Shown piece by piece: positions 44,589 through 53,048 of a stretch of 64,000 nucleotides of DNA (position 1 is its first letter; each line of letters opens with the position of its first letter). The stretch is from Desulfobacter vibrioformis DSM 8776. Its GTDB lineage: Bacteria > Desulfobacterota > Desulfobacteria > Desulfobacterales > Desulfobacteraceae. Position numbers and translations under genes: made by a program. Under the pieces are notes generated by a model. The model had not been told where the DNA came from and did no database searches. It saw nothing but the letters and a program-made list of their open reading frames with translations. The stretch spans positions 124,001-188,000 of the forward strand of contig NZ_JQKJ01000002.1 in assembly GCF_000745975.1 (NCBI RefSeq), written 5' to 3'.

Positions 44589-45278
44589 TCAAATCACTTC
44601 CGGCCAGGGCATCCGCTTGAACGGATTGTCTTTCATATAATTTTTAACCACAATGCTGTCCTGCTCCACACAGGCGAACTCAGGTCCCTGGATACCTGAT
44701 TCCCCGGCTCCGGTAGCTGTTATCAGCCCGATCTTTACCAGGCTTGGGTTAAATGCCAGGGAGAATATCATGGCCCCATCGTTTCCCGGGTATCCGGCGT
44801 GGACTTTTCCTGCCAAGGTGCCAAGCACAATAATATCGCCGCCTGCAGTGAGTTCGGCACCGGGGTTCACATCTCCTGTGATGACCAGGTGCTTTCTGGC
44901 ATTTATTTTCTGGCCGGAGCGTACCCGCCCCCTGAGCATGAGTACATCACTTTTATGATGGTTCCAACCCTTGGACAGATCTCTTTGACGGCGACGTTCG
45001 GTGGGAATGGAGCGCTTTTGGGGGGAAGTTGAAATCGTGCCAAGCTCAAAATTGTTTTCAAGGTGTATTTTTATCCTTTCAACCAGTTCCTCCTGCCCGT
45101 CAGCATCTCCGGTATCAAGGGTTACATCCGCATTTATGGCCAGATGTTTGAGTTTTTTCAACAATCTGTCAATTTCAGCAATGAGTTCAGATTCCGGGTG
45201 GGATGGGTCTATGGTAATCCACAATCCGCCACCGGCACCTTTGAGTTTGACAGGAGCGATGTTATCAAAATTTATCAT
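44589..45278 (-). CDS. minC: Septum site-determining protein MinC
   Basis: This 229-residue division inhibitor blocks FtsZ assembly away from midcell. The N-terminal domain (about 1-95) is FtsZ-binding. The C-terminal beta-helix has the family pattern LMLRGRVRSGQKI, HLVITGDVNPGAELTAGGDIIVLGTLAGKVHAG, and is the MinD-binding part. It is first in the minCDE operon and has a consensus promoter 90 nt upstream. Confidence 0.93.
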   Translation of the reverse strand: MINFDNIAPVKLKGAGGGLWITIDPSHPESELIAEIDRLLKKLKHLAINADVTLDTGDADGQEELVERIKIHLENNFELGTISTSPQKRSIPTERRRQRDLSKGWNHHKSDVLMLRGRVRSGQKINARKHLVITGDVNPGAELTAGGDIIVLGTLAGKVHAGYPGNDGAMIFSLAFNPSLVKIGLITATGAGESGIQGPEFACVEQDSIVVKNYMKDNPFKRMPWPEVI

Positions 45279-45370
45279 TAAAATCCATATGCAAAGTTGA
45301 AATTGGTCCGTACCATTTCTGTCCAGCGTAAAAAAACTGTTCAGAATATGGATTTAAGAATGTTCACGAG

Positions 45371-45399
45371 ACTATAGAAAATCATGAAAATTGTGTCAA
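45371..45399 (-). promoter_or_regulatory. Predicted strong promoter of minCDE
   Basis: TTGACA (45394-45399 on the minus strand) and TATAGT (45371-45376) are separated by exactly 17 nt. This near-consensus sigma-70 promoter points at minC. Confidence 0.65.
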
Positions 45400-45446
45400 G
45401 GAATGATGAGTTTTCACAAATCCGGACAGATATCGAGAACGGTCTG

Positions 45447-46595
45447 TCATCCAAGGATCTCTCTCAACTTATGTGAAAAATCCACCACAGAATAGGGCTT
45501 GAGAATATATCCTTTGCACCCCTGCCTGAGCATTGCCTGGGCATTTTCATCAATGGCATATCCTGTGGAAAGCAGGACCTTAATATCCGGATTAAGTTTT
45601 TTCAACGCGATAAACACAGCCAGTCCATCCATGCCCGGCATAATCATATCCAGAACCACAACATTGATGTCGTTCTTTTTTTCTGCGTAGATTTTCAAGG
45701 CCTCTTTACCGGAAGCGGCTGTGAATACCGTGTAGCCCAGGGCTTTGCAGATTGTGCGTCCGACGTTGAGAATGCGCTGTTCATCATCCACCAGAAGTAC
45801 GGACTCATGACCAAGCATCAGTTCATCCTGGGCAGAAGGCATTTCATCCAAGTATTTGTGCTCTGCCAGGGGCAGGATAATGGAAAAAGAGGAGCCGACA
45901 TTTAAAGAGCTCCATACATCAATGACGCCGTTGTGATGTTTTACGATTTTTTTGGCAAAGGTCAGACCCAGTCCCTTTTTTTCCGGGAATTGGTTATGAT
46001 CGTGGGAATAAAAGGCTTTGAATATTTTTCCCAGGGTGTCGCGGTTCATGCCGATGCCGGTATCGGATATGGTTATTTTACAAAAAAAACCGGATTCCAG
46101 TTCAAAGGCGTCTGCTGTACCATTAAGGATTGCCGCAGCTTCCGTGCGCACAGAAAGTTTGCCGCCGTCCGGCATGGCCTGTAATGCATTATCGACTATA
46201 GCTGCGACCACCTGTTTAATTTTTTCAGGATCGCCTTTAATGATTAAAGGCTTGGCATCAAGGCTGACATCCAAGATGATCCGGTGCCCTTTCAGATTAA
46301 GGGTTTCTACCACAGACCGTACCAGCCTGTTGGCATCCATGCGTGTTAAATAAATCTCATCAGCCATGGCAAAGCCCAGCAGTTGGTTGGCAAGATCGGA
46401 GCCCTTGTCAACGCTGGACAAAATCTCAATAATATGGCCGTATAGAGGGTCTGTGGGATTAACATTGTTCAGCATCAAAGAGGCGTGTCCCTTGATGGCG
46501 GTCAGCAGATTATTGACATCATGGGCAATGCCGTTGGCAAGGGCCTCTACGGCATCTGTTTTTTCAAACTGGGTTGCAGTTGTAATATGTTCCAT
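45447..46595 (-). CDS. Soluble histidine kinase with C-terminal receiver domain
   Basis: This 382-residue protein begins almost at the dimerisation domain, with no sensor or membrane segment. The phospho-acceptor His is in ALANGIAHDVNNLL (about residue 25). The ATPase boxes are DNALQAMPDGG, DTGIGM and KGLGLTFAKKIV. The receiver (about 265-382) has Asp in VVVLDMIMPGMDG and Lys in ILKPY. It is a typical hybrid kinase of Deltaproteobacteria whose input must come from a partner. The response regulator gene lies directly upstream in the same direction, 24 nt away, and is probably its target. Confidence 0.88.
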   Translation of the reverse strand: MEHITTATQFEKTDAVEALANGIAHDVNNLLTAIKGHASLMLNNVNPTDPLYGHIIEILSSVDKGSDLANQLLGFAMADEIYLTRMDANRLVRSVVETLNLKGHRIILDVSLDAKPLIIKGDPEKIKQVVAAIVDNALQAMPDGGKLSVRTEAAAILNGTADAFELESGFFCKITISDTGIGMNRDTLGKIFKAFYSHDHNQFPEKKGLGLTFAKKIVKHHNGVIDVWSSLNVGSSFSIILPLAEHKYLDEMPSAQDELMLGHESVLLVDDEQRILNVGRTICKALGYTVFTAASGKEALKIYAEKKNDINVVVLDMIMPGMDGLAVFIALKKLNPDIKVLLSTGYAIDENAQAMLRQGCKGYILKPYSVVDFSHKLREILG

Positions 46596-46619
46596 TCAAT
46601 CCGTATCCTGGTACGTTGT

Positions 46620-47270
46620 TTATTCCAGGGCTATGATGCCTTCAAGGATCGCATACTTGGTTAATCCCGCCACTGAGAAAATATTGAGTTTTTTCATAAT
46701 ATTTCTTCGATGGGTTTCCACAGTCTTAATGCTTACCCCCAGTGTTTCGGCAATGTCTCTGGTTTTTTTGCCTTCAGCAATCAATTGGAGAACCTCACGT
46801 TCCTTCCGGGAAATCTTATTGAATTGGGGCGGTGTATCCCATATGCCGGGATCCATGCCCCGGTCGTCGGTACACATTCTGGCAATGGAGGGCGTCAGGT
46901 AGAAATTTGTACGGATAACTTCCTGAATGGCGTCATAAATTTCATCAAAGGCAGACGCTTTGAGAATATAGCCGGATGCCCCCGAATCAAACATTTTATC
47001 AATAATCTTTTTACTTGAATGCATGGACAAAGCGATCACCCTGGTATGGGGCACTTCTTTCTTAATTTTGGCTGTGGCTTCCACACCGTTAAGGTCAGGC
47101 ATAGCAATATCCATCATTACAATATCAGGTTTAAGGATGATTGCCTTTTCAACGGCCTCCCTGCCGTTTTTTGCAATATCCATAACCTGTATGCCCCTGT
47201 TTTCAAGAAGAGTTTTTAACCCCTCCCGAACGATGGCATGGTCGTCAGCTATAAGGACTTTTAACGGCAT
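46620..47270 (-). CDS. NarL/FixJ-family response regulator
   Basis: This 216-residue regulator has a receiver domain (VLIADDHAIVREG, phospho-acceptor Asp in IVMMDIAMPDLNG) and a LuxR-type helix-turn-helix (REVLQLIAEGKKTRDIAETLGVSIKTVETHRRNIMKKL, about residues 150-188). It should bind DNA after phosphorylation. The hybrid kinase follows in the same operon. Its regulon is unknown. It is divergent from aroB across a 230-bp gap. Confidence 0.93.
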   Translation of the reverse strand: MPLKVLIADDHAIVREGLKTLLENRGIQVMDIAKNGREAVEKAIILKPDIVMMDIAMPDLNGVEATAKIKKEVPHTRVIALSMHSSKKIIDKMFDSGASGYILKASAFDEIYDAIQEVIRTNFYLTPSIARMCTDDRGMDPGIWDTPPQFNKISRKEREVLQLIAEGKKTRDIAETLGVSIKTVETHRRNIMKKLNIFSVAGLTKYAILEGIIALE

Positions 47271-47370
47271 ATGGCTCCAAAATATTTTCTTTGAAGCTTA
47301 TATCGAAGATCGATTAAAATCAAATATTAATTAAAATTATCTTGACAATAAAACGGAAAAAGATACAAAG

Positions 47371-47401
47371 AGGCTGCAAACTGACCCTGCAGCCTTTTTT
47401 T
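47371..47401 (+). terminator. Terminator-like hairpin in the aroB leader
   Basis: AGGCTGCA (47371-47378) pairs with TGCAGCCT (47388-47395) and is followed by a seven-T run to 47401. It lies 100 nt before aroB and no plus-strand gene ends before it. A TTGAAG/TTAAAA pair (47291-47319, 17-nt spacing) could be the promoter, making the hairpin a possible attenuator. Confidence 0.65.
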
Positions 47402-47503
47402 GTTTGCCCAAGCCAACGAATATTGATAAAAATTTTCAGGAAGATACAGATGACAAATGAAGAAGATGAATGCCATCTATGCCAATTTAAAAGGCGGAAA
47501 AAT

Positions 47504-48541
47504 ATGTTTAAAACCTTTACAGTTGAGGGCCAGCAAGGGACATCTGCCATCCATGTGGGAGAGTCCCTGTCCCGTGTAGGAGATTACCTGCCGGATCAGG
47601 GCCCTGTGGTTATTGTTACCGATGAAAACATCCTCAAGCATTACGGTGCATCATTCCCTGCCGGACATGTGATCACCATCGGTACCGGGGAAAAGATAAA
47701 AGTCCTATCTACGGTGGAATATATCCTGCGGGAAATGGTTAAGGCTGGGTGTGACAGATCAAGTTTTTTGCTGGCCATCGGCGGCGGCATTGTCTGTGAC
47801 ATTGCCGGATTTGCAGCATCTGTTTTTCTAAGGGGAATCCGTTTCGGCTTTGTTTCCACCTCTCTTCTTTCCCAGGTAGATGCCAGCGTCGGGGGCAAAA
47901 ACGGCGTCAATCTGGATGCCTTTAAAAATATGGTGGGGGTATTCAGCCAGCCACAATTTGTTCTGTGTGACATCGACATGCTGTCTACCCTGCCGGAAAT
48001 GGAAATATCCAACGGTCTGGCCGAGATTGTCAAACATGGACTGATCAAGGATATATCCCTTTTGGAGTTTATCGAAAATAACCGGGATAAAGCCCTGGCC
48101 CTGGACAGGGAAACGGTTTTTCGAATGGTGGCGGATTCAGTGGCCATTAAATCCCGTGTGGTCCAGGCAGATGAACGGGAGGCCGGAGAGCGCCGCAAGC
48201 TGAACTTCGGCCACACCATCGGACATGCGTTTGAAAAACTGAACCCCTGCGGCCATGGCCGTGCGGTGGCGGCAGGGATGGTGGCGGCAGCCGCATTTTC
48301 TCAACAGAAAGGATACATCAATCAAGGAGATGTAGACCGGATCAAAGATTTGCTTTCAGGGCTTGGGTTGCCTGTTGCCTTTGACTTCCCTGCGGAACAG
48401 ATCATTGAGGCGGCATCCAGGGATAAGAAAAAACAAGGCCATAATCTTTTTTTTGTTTTTCTTGGACAAATCGGACAAGCCAAGGTGGACAAAATCAGCT
48501 ATGACGACCTCAACGGTTTTATTCGCGGCTATCTTGCCTGA
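47504..48541 (+). CDS. aroB: 3-dehydroquinate synthase
   Basis: This 345-residue enzyme converts DAHP to 3-dehydroquinate in the shikimate pathway, using NAD and a metal ion. Motifs are IGGGIVCDIAGFAASVFLRG, STSLLSQVDASVGGKNGVNL, the metal-binding LAEIVKHG and FGHTIGHAFE. The length is close to E. coli AroB. The ATG at 47504 has AGGCGG 6 nt upstream and begins at the usual N-terminus. An upstream ATG at 47450 also has a good AGGAAG site and would add 18 residues with a CxxC (ECHLCQF). It is divergent from the response-regulator gene. Confidence 0.94.
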   Translation: MFKTFTVEGQQGTSAIHVGESLSRVGDYLPDQGPVVIVTDENILKHYGASFPAGHVITIGTGEKIKVLSTVEYILREMVKAGCDRSSFLLAIGGGIVCDIAGFAASVFLRGIRFGFVSTSLLSQVDASVGGKNGVNLDAFKNMVGVFSQPQFVLCDIDMLSTLPEMEISNGLAEIVKHGLIKDISLLEFIENNRDKALALDRETVFRMVADSVAIKSRVVQADEREAGERRKLNFGHTIGHAFEKLNPCGHGRAVAAGMVAAAAFSQQKGYINQGDVDRIKDLLSGLGLPVAFDFPAEQIIEAASRDKKKQGHNLFFVFLGQIGQAKVDKISYDDLNGFIRGYLA

Positions 48542-48553
48542 TATTCGTTTTTA

Positions 48554-48800
48554 CATGAAACTAGAGACAAGATACAGGAAACAAGAGGGCGAAGCGCCTG
48601 GGGCGCCCATTTTAGCCCCGCATTGCCGGTGTCTTTAGTGCCTTACTCCTGAGCTTCTGTCACAAAAAACAAGAAATTGTTGAACTCCTTTCTTCTTGTT
48701 TCTAGTTTCCAGTCTATAGTTTCTGCGGCTCTGCCGCCTTAGTTTCATTATTCGTTGTGGGCTCACGGCCCATGGGGGGGGGGATATGTAACCCTCCCCC
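48554..48800. repeat. Intergenic repeat cluster, copy B, in the 484-bp gap before 49026
   Basis: Several elements crowd this non-coding stretch. 48561-48600 matches copy A at 24251-24303 (inverted relative to it), with gacaagatacagga and gagggcgaagc shared. 48638-48676 matches copy C at 31811-31849 (35 of 39). Two short hairpins (gcggc tct gccgc at 48725-48737 and gggctcacggccc) follow. A run of ten G (48774-48783) lies opposite a C-run at 48792-48800. The rest, to 49025, is AT-rich with no gene. Confidence 0.6.
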
Positions 48801-49025
48801 GCTTTCAACAAATATAACTCAACTGGTTGCATCGATGTCAGCCGATGTAATCAGTCTTTAGAAAATTCCGGGCATGCTCATTAGGCAAGGCCTTTCGTTG
48901 ATGTGTTTTCATCAAATCCATCCCCCAATATTTATCCCAAATACTTTTCTAACCAACTGATAACCGATTCTTAAATATTTTAATGTAATTCTTACCAAAC
49001 TCAATAAAAACAAACAGGAAAATGT

Positions 49026-49820
49026 ATGAATTTCATTATCGAGGTGTATCAGAAACCCGGACAGGTGCTTTCAGATGAGTCTATTGACGGCCTGGCCCGG
49101 GATATCCGGGAAATCGCCGGCGACTGCTTCCATGACCTGCCACATTACCAGGCCATTGTCGGCACCCGAAGCGCACTTTCCGACAAACTCATTACCCTGG
49201 CCAGGGACGAGAACGGTACCCCCCAGGGATTCTGCTCCATGGTGTTCTTAAACATTGAGGATGTGGGGACGGTTCTGCATCTCGGCCTGACCTGCGTACG
49301 GCCCGAAGCCAGGGGCAGACGGCTCACACACCTGCTGGTAAAAAAAGCCTTGACCGAATACCTTCTCAAGCAAAATCCCTTTGGTAAAATCTGGATTTCC
49401 AATTGTGCAGGCGTATTGTCAAGCCTTGGCAATGTGGCCATGCACTTTGAGCAGGTCTTTCCTTCCCCCTTCTACGCGAACTGTCCCGGTGCCACCCACT
49501 TAAAAATTGCAAGAGCCATAAATGACCGGTTCAGACAGGAGATGTATGTACTGCCGGATGCAGTACTTGATGAAGAAAGATTTGTATTCCAGGGCAGTGT
49601 AAAAGATACGGTCTTTCATAAGGAAAAAAATGATCTGGCCTACCATCACAGAAAAAACGGCCTGAACCGGTTTTACGCCAATATGATGAATTTTGAGCAG
49701 GGTGACGAAGTTCTCCAGATCGGCTATTTCCGTATGATATCTGTGGTGAAATACATATTGCGCCAGCACAGGGTGAAACAGCTTAACAGACAGCAGGAAC
49801 GCCCAGCGCTTGGGCTGTAA
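49026..49820 (+). CDS. GNAT-like acyltransferase of unknown substrate
   Basis: This 264-residue protein has a GNAT-type segment at about residues 60-115 (FCSMVFLNIEDVGTVLHLGLTCVRPEARGRRLTHLLVKKAL). The acetyl-CoA loop reads RPEARGRRLTHLL. The C-terminal half is not recognised and is Tyr/Phe-rich. It is followed 3 nt later by a plsC-like acyltransferase, so the two probably act in the same lipid or envelope pathway, but no substrate can be assigned. The length is above that of a single GNAT domain. Confidence 0.7.
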   Translation: MNFIIEVYQKPGQVLSDESIDGLARDIREIAGDCFHDLPHYQAIVGTRSALSDKLITLARDENGTPQGFCSMVFLNIEDVGTVLHLGLTCVRPEARGRRLTHLLVKKALTEYLLKQNPFGKIWISNCAGVLSSLGNVAMHFEQVFPSPFYANCPGATHLKIARAINDRFRQEMYVLPDAVLDEERFVFQGSVKDTVFHKEKNDLAYHHRKNGLNRFYANMMNFEQGDEVLQIGYFRMISVVKYILRQHRVKQLNRQQERPALGL

Positions 49821-49822
49821 AT

Positions 49823-50566
49823 ATGGCCCGCCTGAAATCTTTTTACAAACTGTTCTGGGTTGTTGAGATTACAATATTAAGCCTCCTGCGACTGGGGCTT
49901 GCCGTGGCATCTTCGGGATGGTCCCCGGATCTGGTTGCATCCCGGGCACGGCAGTGGGCCGGTACACTGGTCAAAGGCCTGGACATTGAGATTGAACAGA
50001 CCGGTGACATCCCCGAATATGGCGCATTGGTGATTTCCAACCACAGGTCCTACCTGGATATCATTGTCATCCTTTCCCACCTGAATGCAGCCTTTCTGGC
50101 TAAAAAGGAACTGAAATCCTGGCCTGTATTCGGTCTGGCCGCCAAACAGGGAAATACGGTGTTTGTGGACAGATCCAGTGCTGAAAGCAGGACTATGGCA
50201 CGACAGGCCCTTGCCGAAAGGCTGGCCCAGGGGATCAGCGTGGTAGTTTTCCCGGAAGGCACCACTTCGGCCGGCCCCGGTATCCTTCCCTTTAAAAACG
50301 GAATATTTCACCTGGCTGCAACAAAAGACATCCCCGTTGTTCCCGTGGCGATCTGTTATGAAAATCCCAAAACAGCCTGGATCGGAGACGATCTTTTCCT
50401 GCCCCACTTTCTGGAAATGTTTAAAACCTCTCCTTTAAAAACCCGTTTGAGCTTTGGCCCCGCCCTTAGGATAAACGACGGTGACGCCCTTAAAACCGCA
50501 GCCCACACCAGTATCCAAAGGCAATTATCCAGGTCTGAAGTATCTAAAAACGCCCTAGGACATTAA
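49823..50566 (+). CDS. plsC: 1-acyl-sn-glycerol-3-phosphate acyltransferase-like protein
   Basis: This 247-residue membrane-associated enzyme has the HX4D motif SNHRSYLDIIVIL (about residues 72-84), FVDRSSAESR, and FPEGTTSAG with the Glu-Gly-Thr block. PlsC makes phosphatidic acid from lysophosphatidic acid; related enzymes acylate other lipids. An N-terminal hydrophobic segment precedes the active site. It lies 3 nt after the GNAT-like gene and probably shares its transcript. Whether it is the housekeeping PlsC or a specialised ornithine-lipid-type acyltransferase is unclear. Confidence 0.82.
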   Translation: MARLKSFYKLFWVVEITILSLLRLGLAVASSGWSPDLVASRARQWAGTLVKGLDIEIEQTGDIPEYGALVISNHRSYLDIIVILSHLNAAFLAKKELKSWPVFGLAAKQGNTVFVDRSSAESRTMARQALAERLAQGISVVVFPEGTTSAGPGILPFKNGIFHLAATKDIPVVPVAICYENPKTAWIGDDLFLPHFLEMFKTSPLKTRLSFGPALRINDGDALKTAAHTSIQRQLSRSEVSKNALGH

Positions 50567-50608
50567 CTTTACAGGGTCGCTTTCAGTGAAATCTGAGTAC
50601 AGGGGATA

Positions 50609-52057
50609 TCAGCTTTCGGAGCCGTCATCGCGCGGCCTTTCGGAAATGGTATATCGGACCTGGACCTTTTTATACTTGTCATCCGGCCGCAGGGTGGCAG
50701 GACTCATGACCAGCGCCACATGAACAACGCCGGACGCTGTTAAATTGTCCAGAGCAATTTTCTCGGTAAATACCGTGGTTATGGTGTTCAGGGAAAGCTC
50801 GCCGCAGGAGATATTGACCGTTTCGGGGCTAACGCTGATACTGGTCATAATAAGGCCGTCCGGCAGTTTCCCTGAAAAGTCGGCCTGTACCGGCACCTGT
50901 TTTTCCGCTATGGTATCCAGGATCACTTCCACCTGGTCCGGTTCAATTTGTTTCAGGCGGATACCCGGTGGCAACTGGACATTCTGCCTGGTAATGGTCA
51001 GTTTATTTTTTCCCACAGATGTTCCGTCAAGGGAGACTTTGATACTCATCTGATCCAGGGTCAACGCATTGACCAGAGGCCGTGCACCGCTGATCAGAAG
51101 CCTGGATCTGGAAGCAGAGGCATCAATAATATTCATCTTCTTATCAGGGTTCATGAACTCAATGGGAACCTCATAGTTGGCCAGCGTCTCCATGCCCCTT
51201 GAAAAGCTCAGCCACAGGCCTGTGGTGCACAAAAGACAGATCATGGCTGCCGCAAGCAGTTCCCGGGTCTGCCGGCGCATTTCCTTTGCCGGTTCAGACC
51301 CGCCGGTATATTGCTTTATTAACGTCTCAATCTTGTCAGGGTCCCTGATCTCATGAATCTGGCTGTCTTTTACAAGGGAGACCCTTCCCCGCTCCTCAGA
51401 CACAACGATCACCAGGGCATCACTTTGCTCAGTAAGCCCCAGAGCGGCCCTGTGCCGGGTACCGTATTTGGAGGCCAGATTTCGGTTCTGGGACAAAGGC
51501 AGAATGGTCCCGGCCCGGGTAATCTTCCCCCTCTGGATAACAGCAGCACCGTCATGAAGCGGAGCTCCGGGCCAGAAAATATTCATCAGCATTTCCCTGG
51601 ACAGTGCCGCATTAATTTCCACCCCGGAGGCGATGATGCTGTCCACCCCTGTTTTAAGCGGCATCACGATCAATGCCCCGATTTTTGACCTGGCCAGTTC
51701 CACCACAGTATCAGTGATGAGGCGCACCGGCGTATTGATCTGGGCCCTTGGAATTCCCCATAAAAAAAATCTGAGACTGCGTGTTCGGACCACCCCTGAT
51801 ATTTCATTTCTAAACACAATGATGATCATAAAGGTCGCCACGGTGATCACGCCCTGCATGACCCAGTTGGTAATGACCAGCCCCATGGCGTTGGCGCTGC
51901 GGCCGATGATCCACATTGCCACCACAGCCATGAGAACACGCAGGACATGGGTGCCCCGGAACAATACATACAAACGGAACAGAATATATGCGTTGAAAAC
52001 GATATCCAGCATATCCTGCCAGCGCCACCCGGAAAATAATAAAGAGAGTTGTTCCAT
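50609..52057 (-). CDS. cdaA: Diadenylate cyclase fused to a YbbR (CdaR-like) domain
   Basis: This 482-residue protein begins with three membrane helices (about 15-80) and the DAC domain with DGA (169-171) and RHR (201-203). It makes c-di-AMP from ATP, as in CdaA of Gram-positive bacteria. A fourth hydrophobic segment (about 265-285) follows. The C-terminal 200 residues match YbbR repeats, which in other bacteria form the separate regulator CdaR. So cyclase and regulator are one polypeptide here. I placed the start at ATG 52055-52057; a TTG three codons earlier is possible. The DUF2914 gene lies directly upstream (ends at 52063). c-di-AMP controls osmolyte and potassium balance in the bacteria where it has been studied. 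Confidence 0.85.
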   Translation of the reverse strand: MEQLSLLFSGWRWQDMLDIVFNAYILFRLYVLFRGTHVLRVLMAVVAMWIIGRSANAMGLVITNWVMQGVITVATFMIIIVFRNEISGVVRTRSLRFFLWGIPRAQINTPVRLITDTVVELARSKIGALIVMPLKTGVDSIIASGVEINAALSREMLMNIFWPGAPLHDGAAVIQRGKITRAGTILPLSQNRNLASKYGTRHRAALGLTEQSDALVIVVSEERGRVSLVKDSQIHEIRDPDKIETLIKQYTGGSEPAKEMRRQTRELLAAAMICLLCTTGLWLSFSRGMETLANYEVPIEFMNPDKKMNIIDASASRSRLLISGARPLVNALTLDQMSIKVSLDGTSVGKNKLTITRQNVQLPPGIRLKQIEPDQVEVILDTIAEKQVPVQADFSGKLPDGLIMTSISVSPETVNISCGELSLNTITTVFTEKIALDNLTASGVVHVALVMSPATLRPDDKYKKVQVRYTISERPRDDGSES

Positions 52058-52062
52058 GAGTA

Positions 52063-52500
52063 TCAATCAGACATACTGAACCTTAAGGTTTTTAAAATAT
52101 TATTGTCTTCATCCCTGATTTCCACCCGCCAGGGCCCCTTATCGGCGTCGCGCATCTGAACCCTTGAAAAGGAAGACCATTTGGGAACGGAAAGGATAAG
52201 ACGCATGGAAAAAATAAGCTTATCTTTTTTATACCAGTTATGAAAAATCGCTGTTTTTTCATACACCGGATCAAATGAAGAAAAGCAGAAAACCTCTCCC
52301 TGGGAAACGGAAAAAATAACGGCCGGATTCACCGGCCTGAAATTGGATATGCGTTCACACACAACCGCATCGGCCAAAACCACACGGGGTTGGTCAGCCA
52401 GGCCGACACCGGCCGGTATAAACAAAAAGCCAACCACTCCGCAAACAATGAGAAGCCGGGAACGCAAATAAAGGTATATCATTGCATTGAAATCCGGCAT
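52063..52500 (-). CDS. DUF2914-domain protein
   Basis: This 145-residue protein has an N-terminal hydrophobic segment (LLIVCGVVGFLFIPAGVGLA) that is a signal peptide or anchor, and then a DUF2914 domain (ADAVVCERISNFRPV to ILKTLRFSMSD). The start at ATG 52498-52500 is supported by AGGA upstream. It is followed by the diadenylate cyclase gene. The domain is of unknown function and occurs in exported proteins of Deltaproteobacteria. Its position next to a c-di-AMP enzyme is suggestive but no interaction is shown. Confidence 0.75.
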   Translation of the reverse strand: MPDFNAMIYLYLRSRLLIVCGVVGFLFIPAGVGLADQPRVVLADAVVCERISNFRPVNPAVIFSVSQGEVFCFSSFDPVYEKTAIFHNWYKKDKLIFSMRLILSVPKWSSFSRVQMRDADKGPWRVEIRDEDNNILKTLRFSMSD

Positions 52501-52698
52501 GTTCCTGTATCCTTTTATCATACACGCTACGCTTTCATAGACTTTAAAAAATAGTTGAAACAATATACCGGCTGGAGAGAAAAAACAGTTGGGCGTTCAG
52601 AAATTACATTGTGCGATGAAGTTACAGGGCATCCTCGTTTTCAGGGTCGATACGCAGGGCCTCGGCCAGAAATACGTTTGAAGGAACAATTGATCCAG

Positions 52699-52923
52699 TC
52701 AATCACCCATGCAGACATCAAGGCAGATATTGTCAATTTCTATAACATCGCCGGGAAGAATCTTTTTTCTTTTTCTTGTTTCAACCTGACCGTTCACCCG
52801 GACCAGCCCGCGGGAAATCATATGCTTGGCCTCCCCCCCGCTGGCTGCAAGATTTTCAAACTTGAGCACCTTGTACAATTCCACAGGCGCATGGGTAAGG
52901 TAAACCATTCTGTTTTCAGTCAT
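52699..52923 (-). CDS. Small S4-domain RNA-binding protein
   Basis: This 74-residue protein is a lone S4 domain (ELYKVLKFENLAASGGEAKHMISRGLVRVNGQVETRKRKKILPGDVIEID), like YbcJ or YaaA. Such proteins bind structured RNA, and some influence ribosome assembly or translation. Its ATG overlaps the end of a 28-codon upstream frame (ATGA), which may be a leader or chance. It is 130 nt downstream of the PilZ gene start region and separate from DUF2914. Confidence 0.8.
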   Translation of the reverse strand: MTENRMVYLTHAPVELYKVLKFENLAASGGEAKHMISRGLVRVNGQVETRKRKKILPGDVIEIDNICLDVCMGD

Positions 52924-53048
52924 GGATGACCCTGGCCCCGGGCGTTAAAAAAAATCTGTTCAATGGAATCAAAATCAATGTCCAACTGCATGTCATCCCC
53001 TGTCATGTTGTTGTGTTGAGATTACCGCAACCGTGTTTACGAAGTCAA

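Noticed and set aside
48774-48800. Intrinsic terminator from the G-run and C-run
   Set aside because: No T-run follows and no gene ends directly before it, so it is listed only as a structured repeat.
52929-53018. 28-codon minus-strand frame whose stop overlaps the S4-gene start (ATGA)
   Set aside because: The overlap is suggestive of translational coupling, but there is no ribosome site and the peptide has no recognisable character, so it is not called as a gene.
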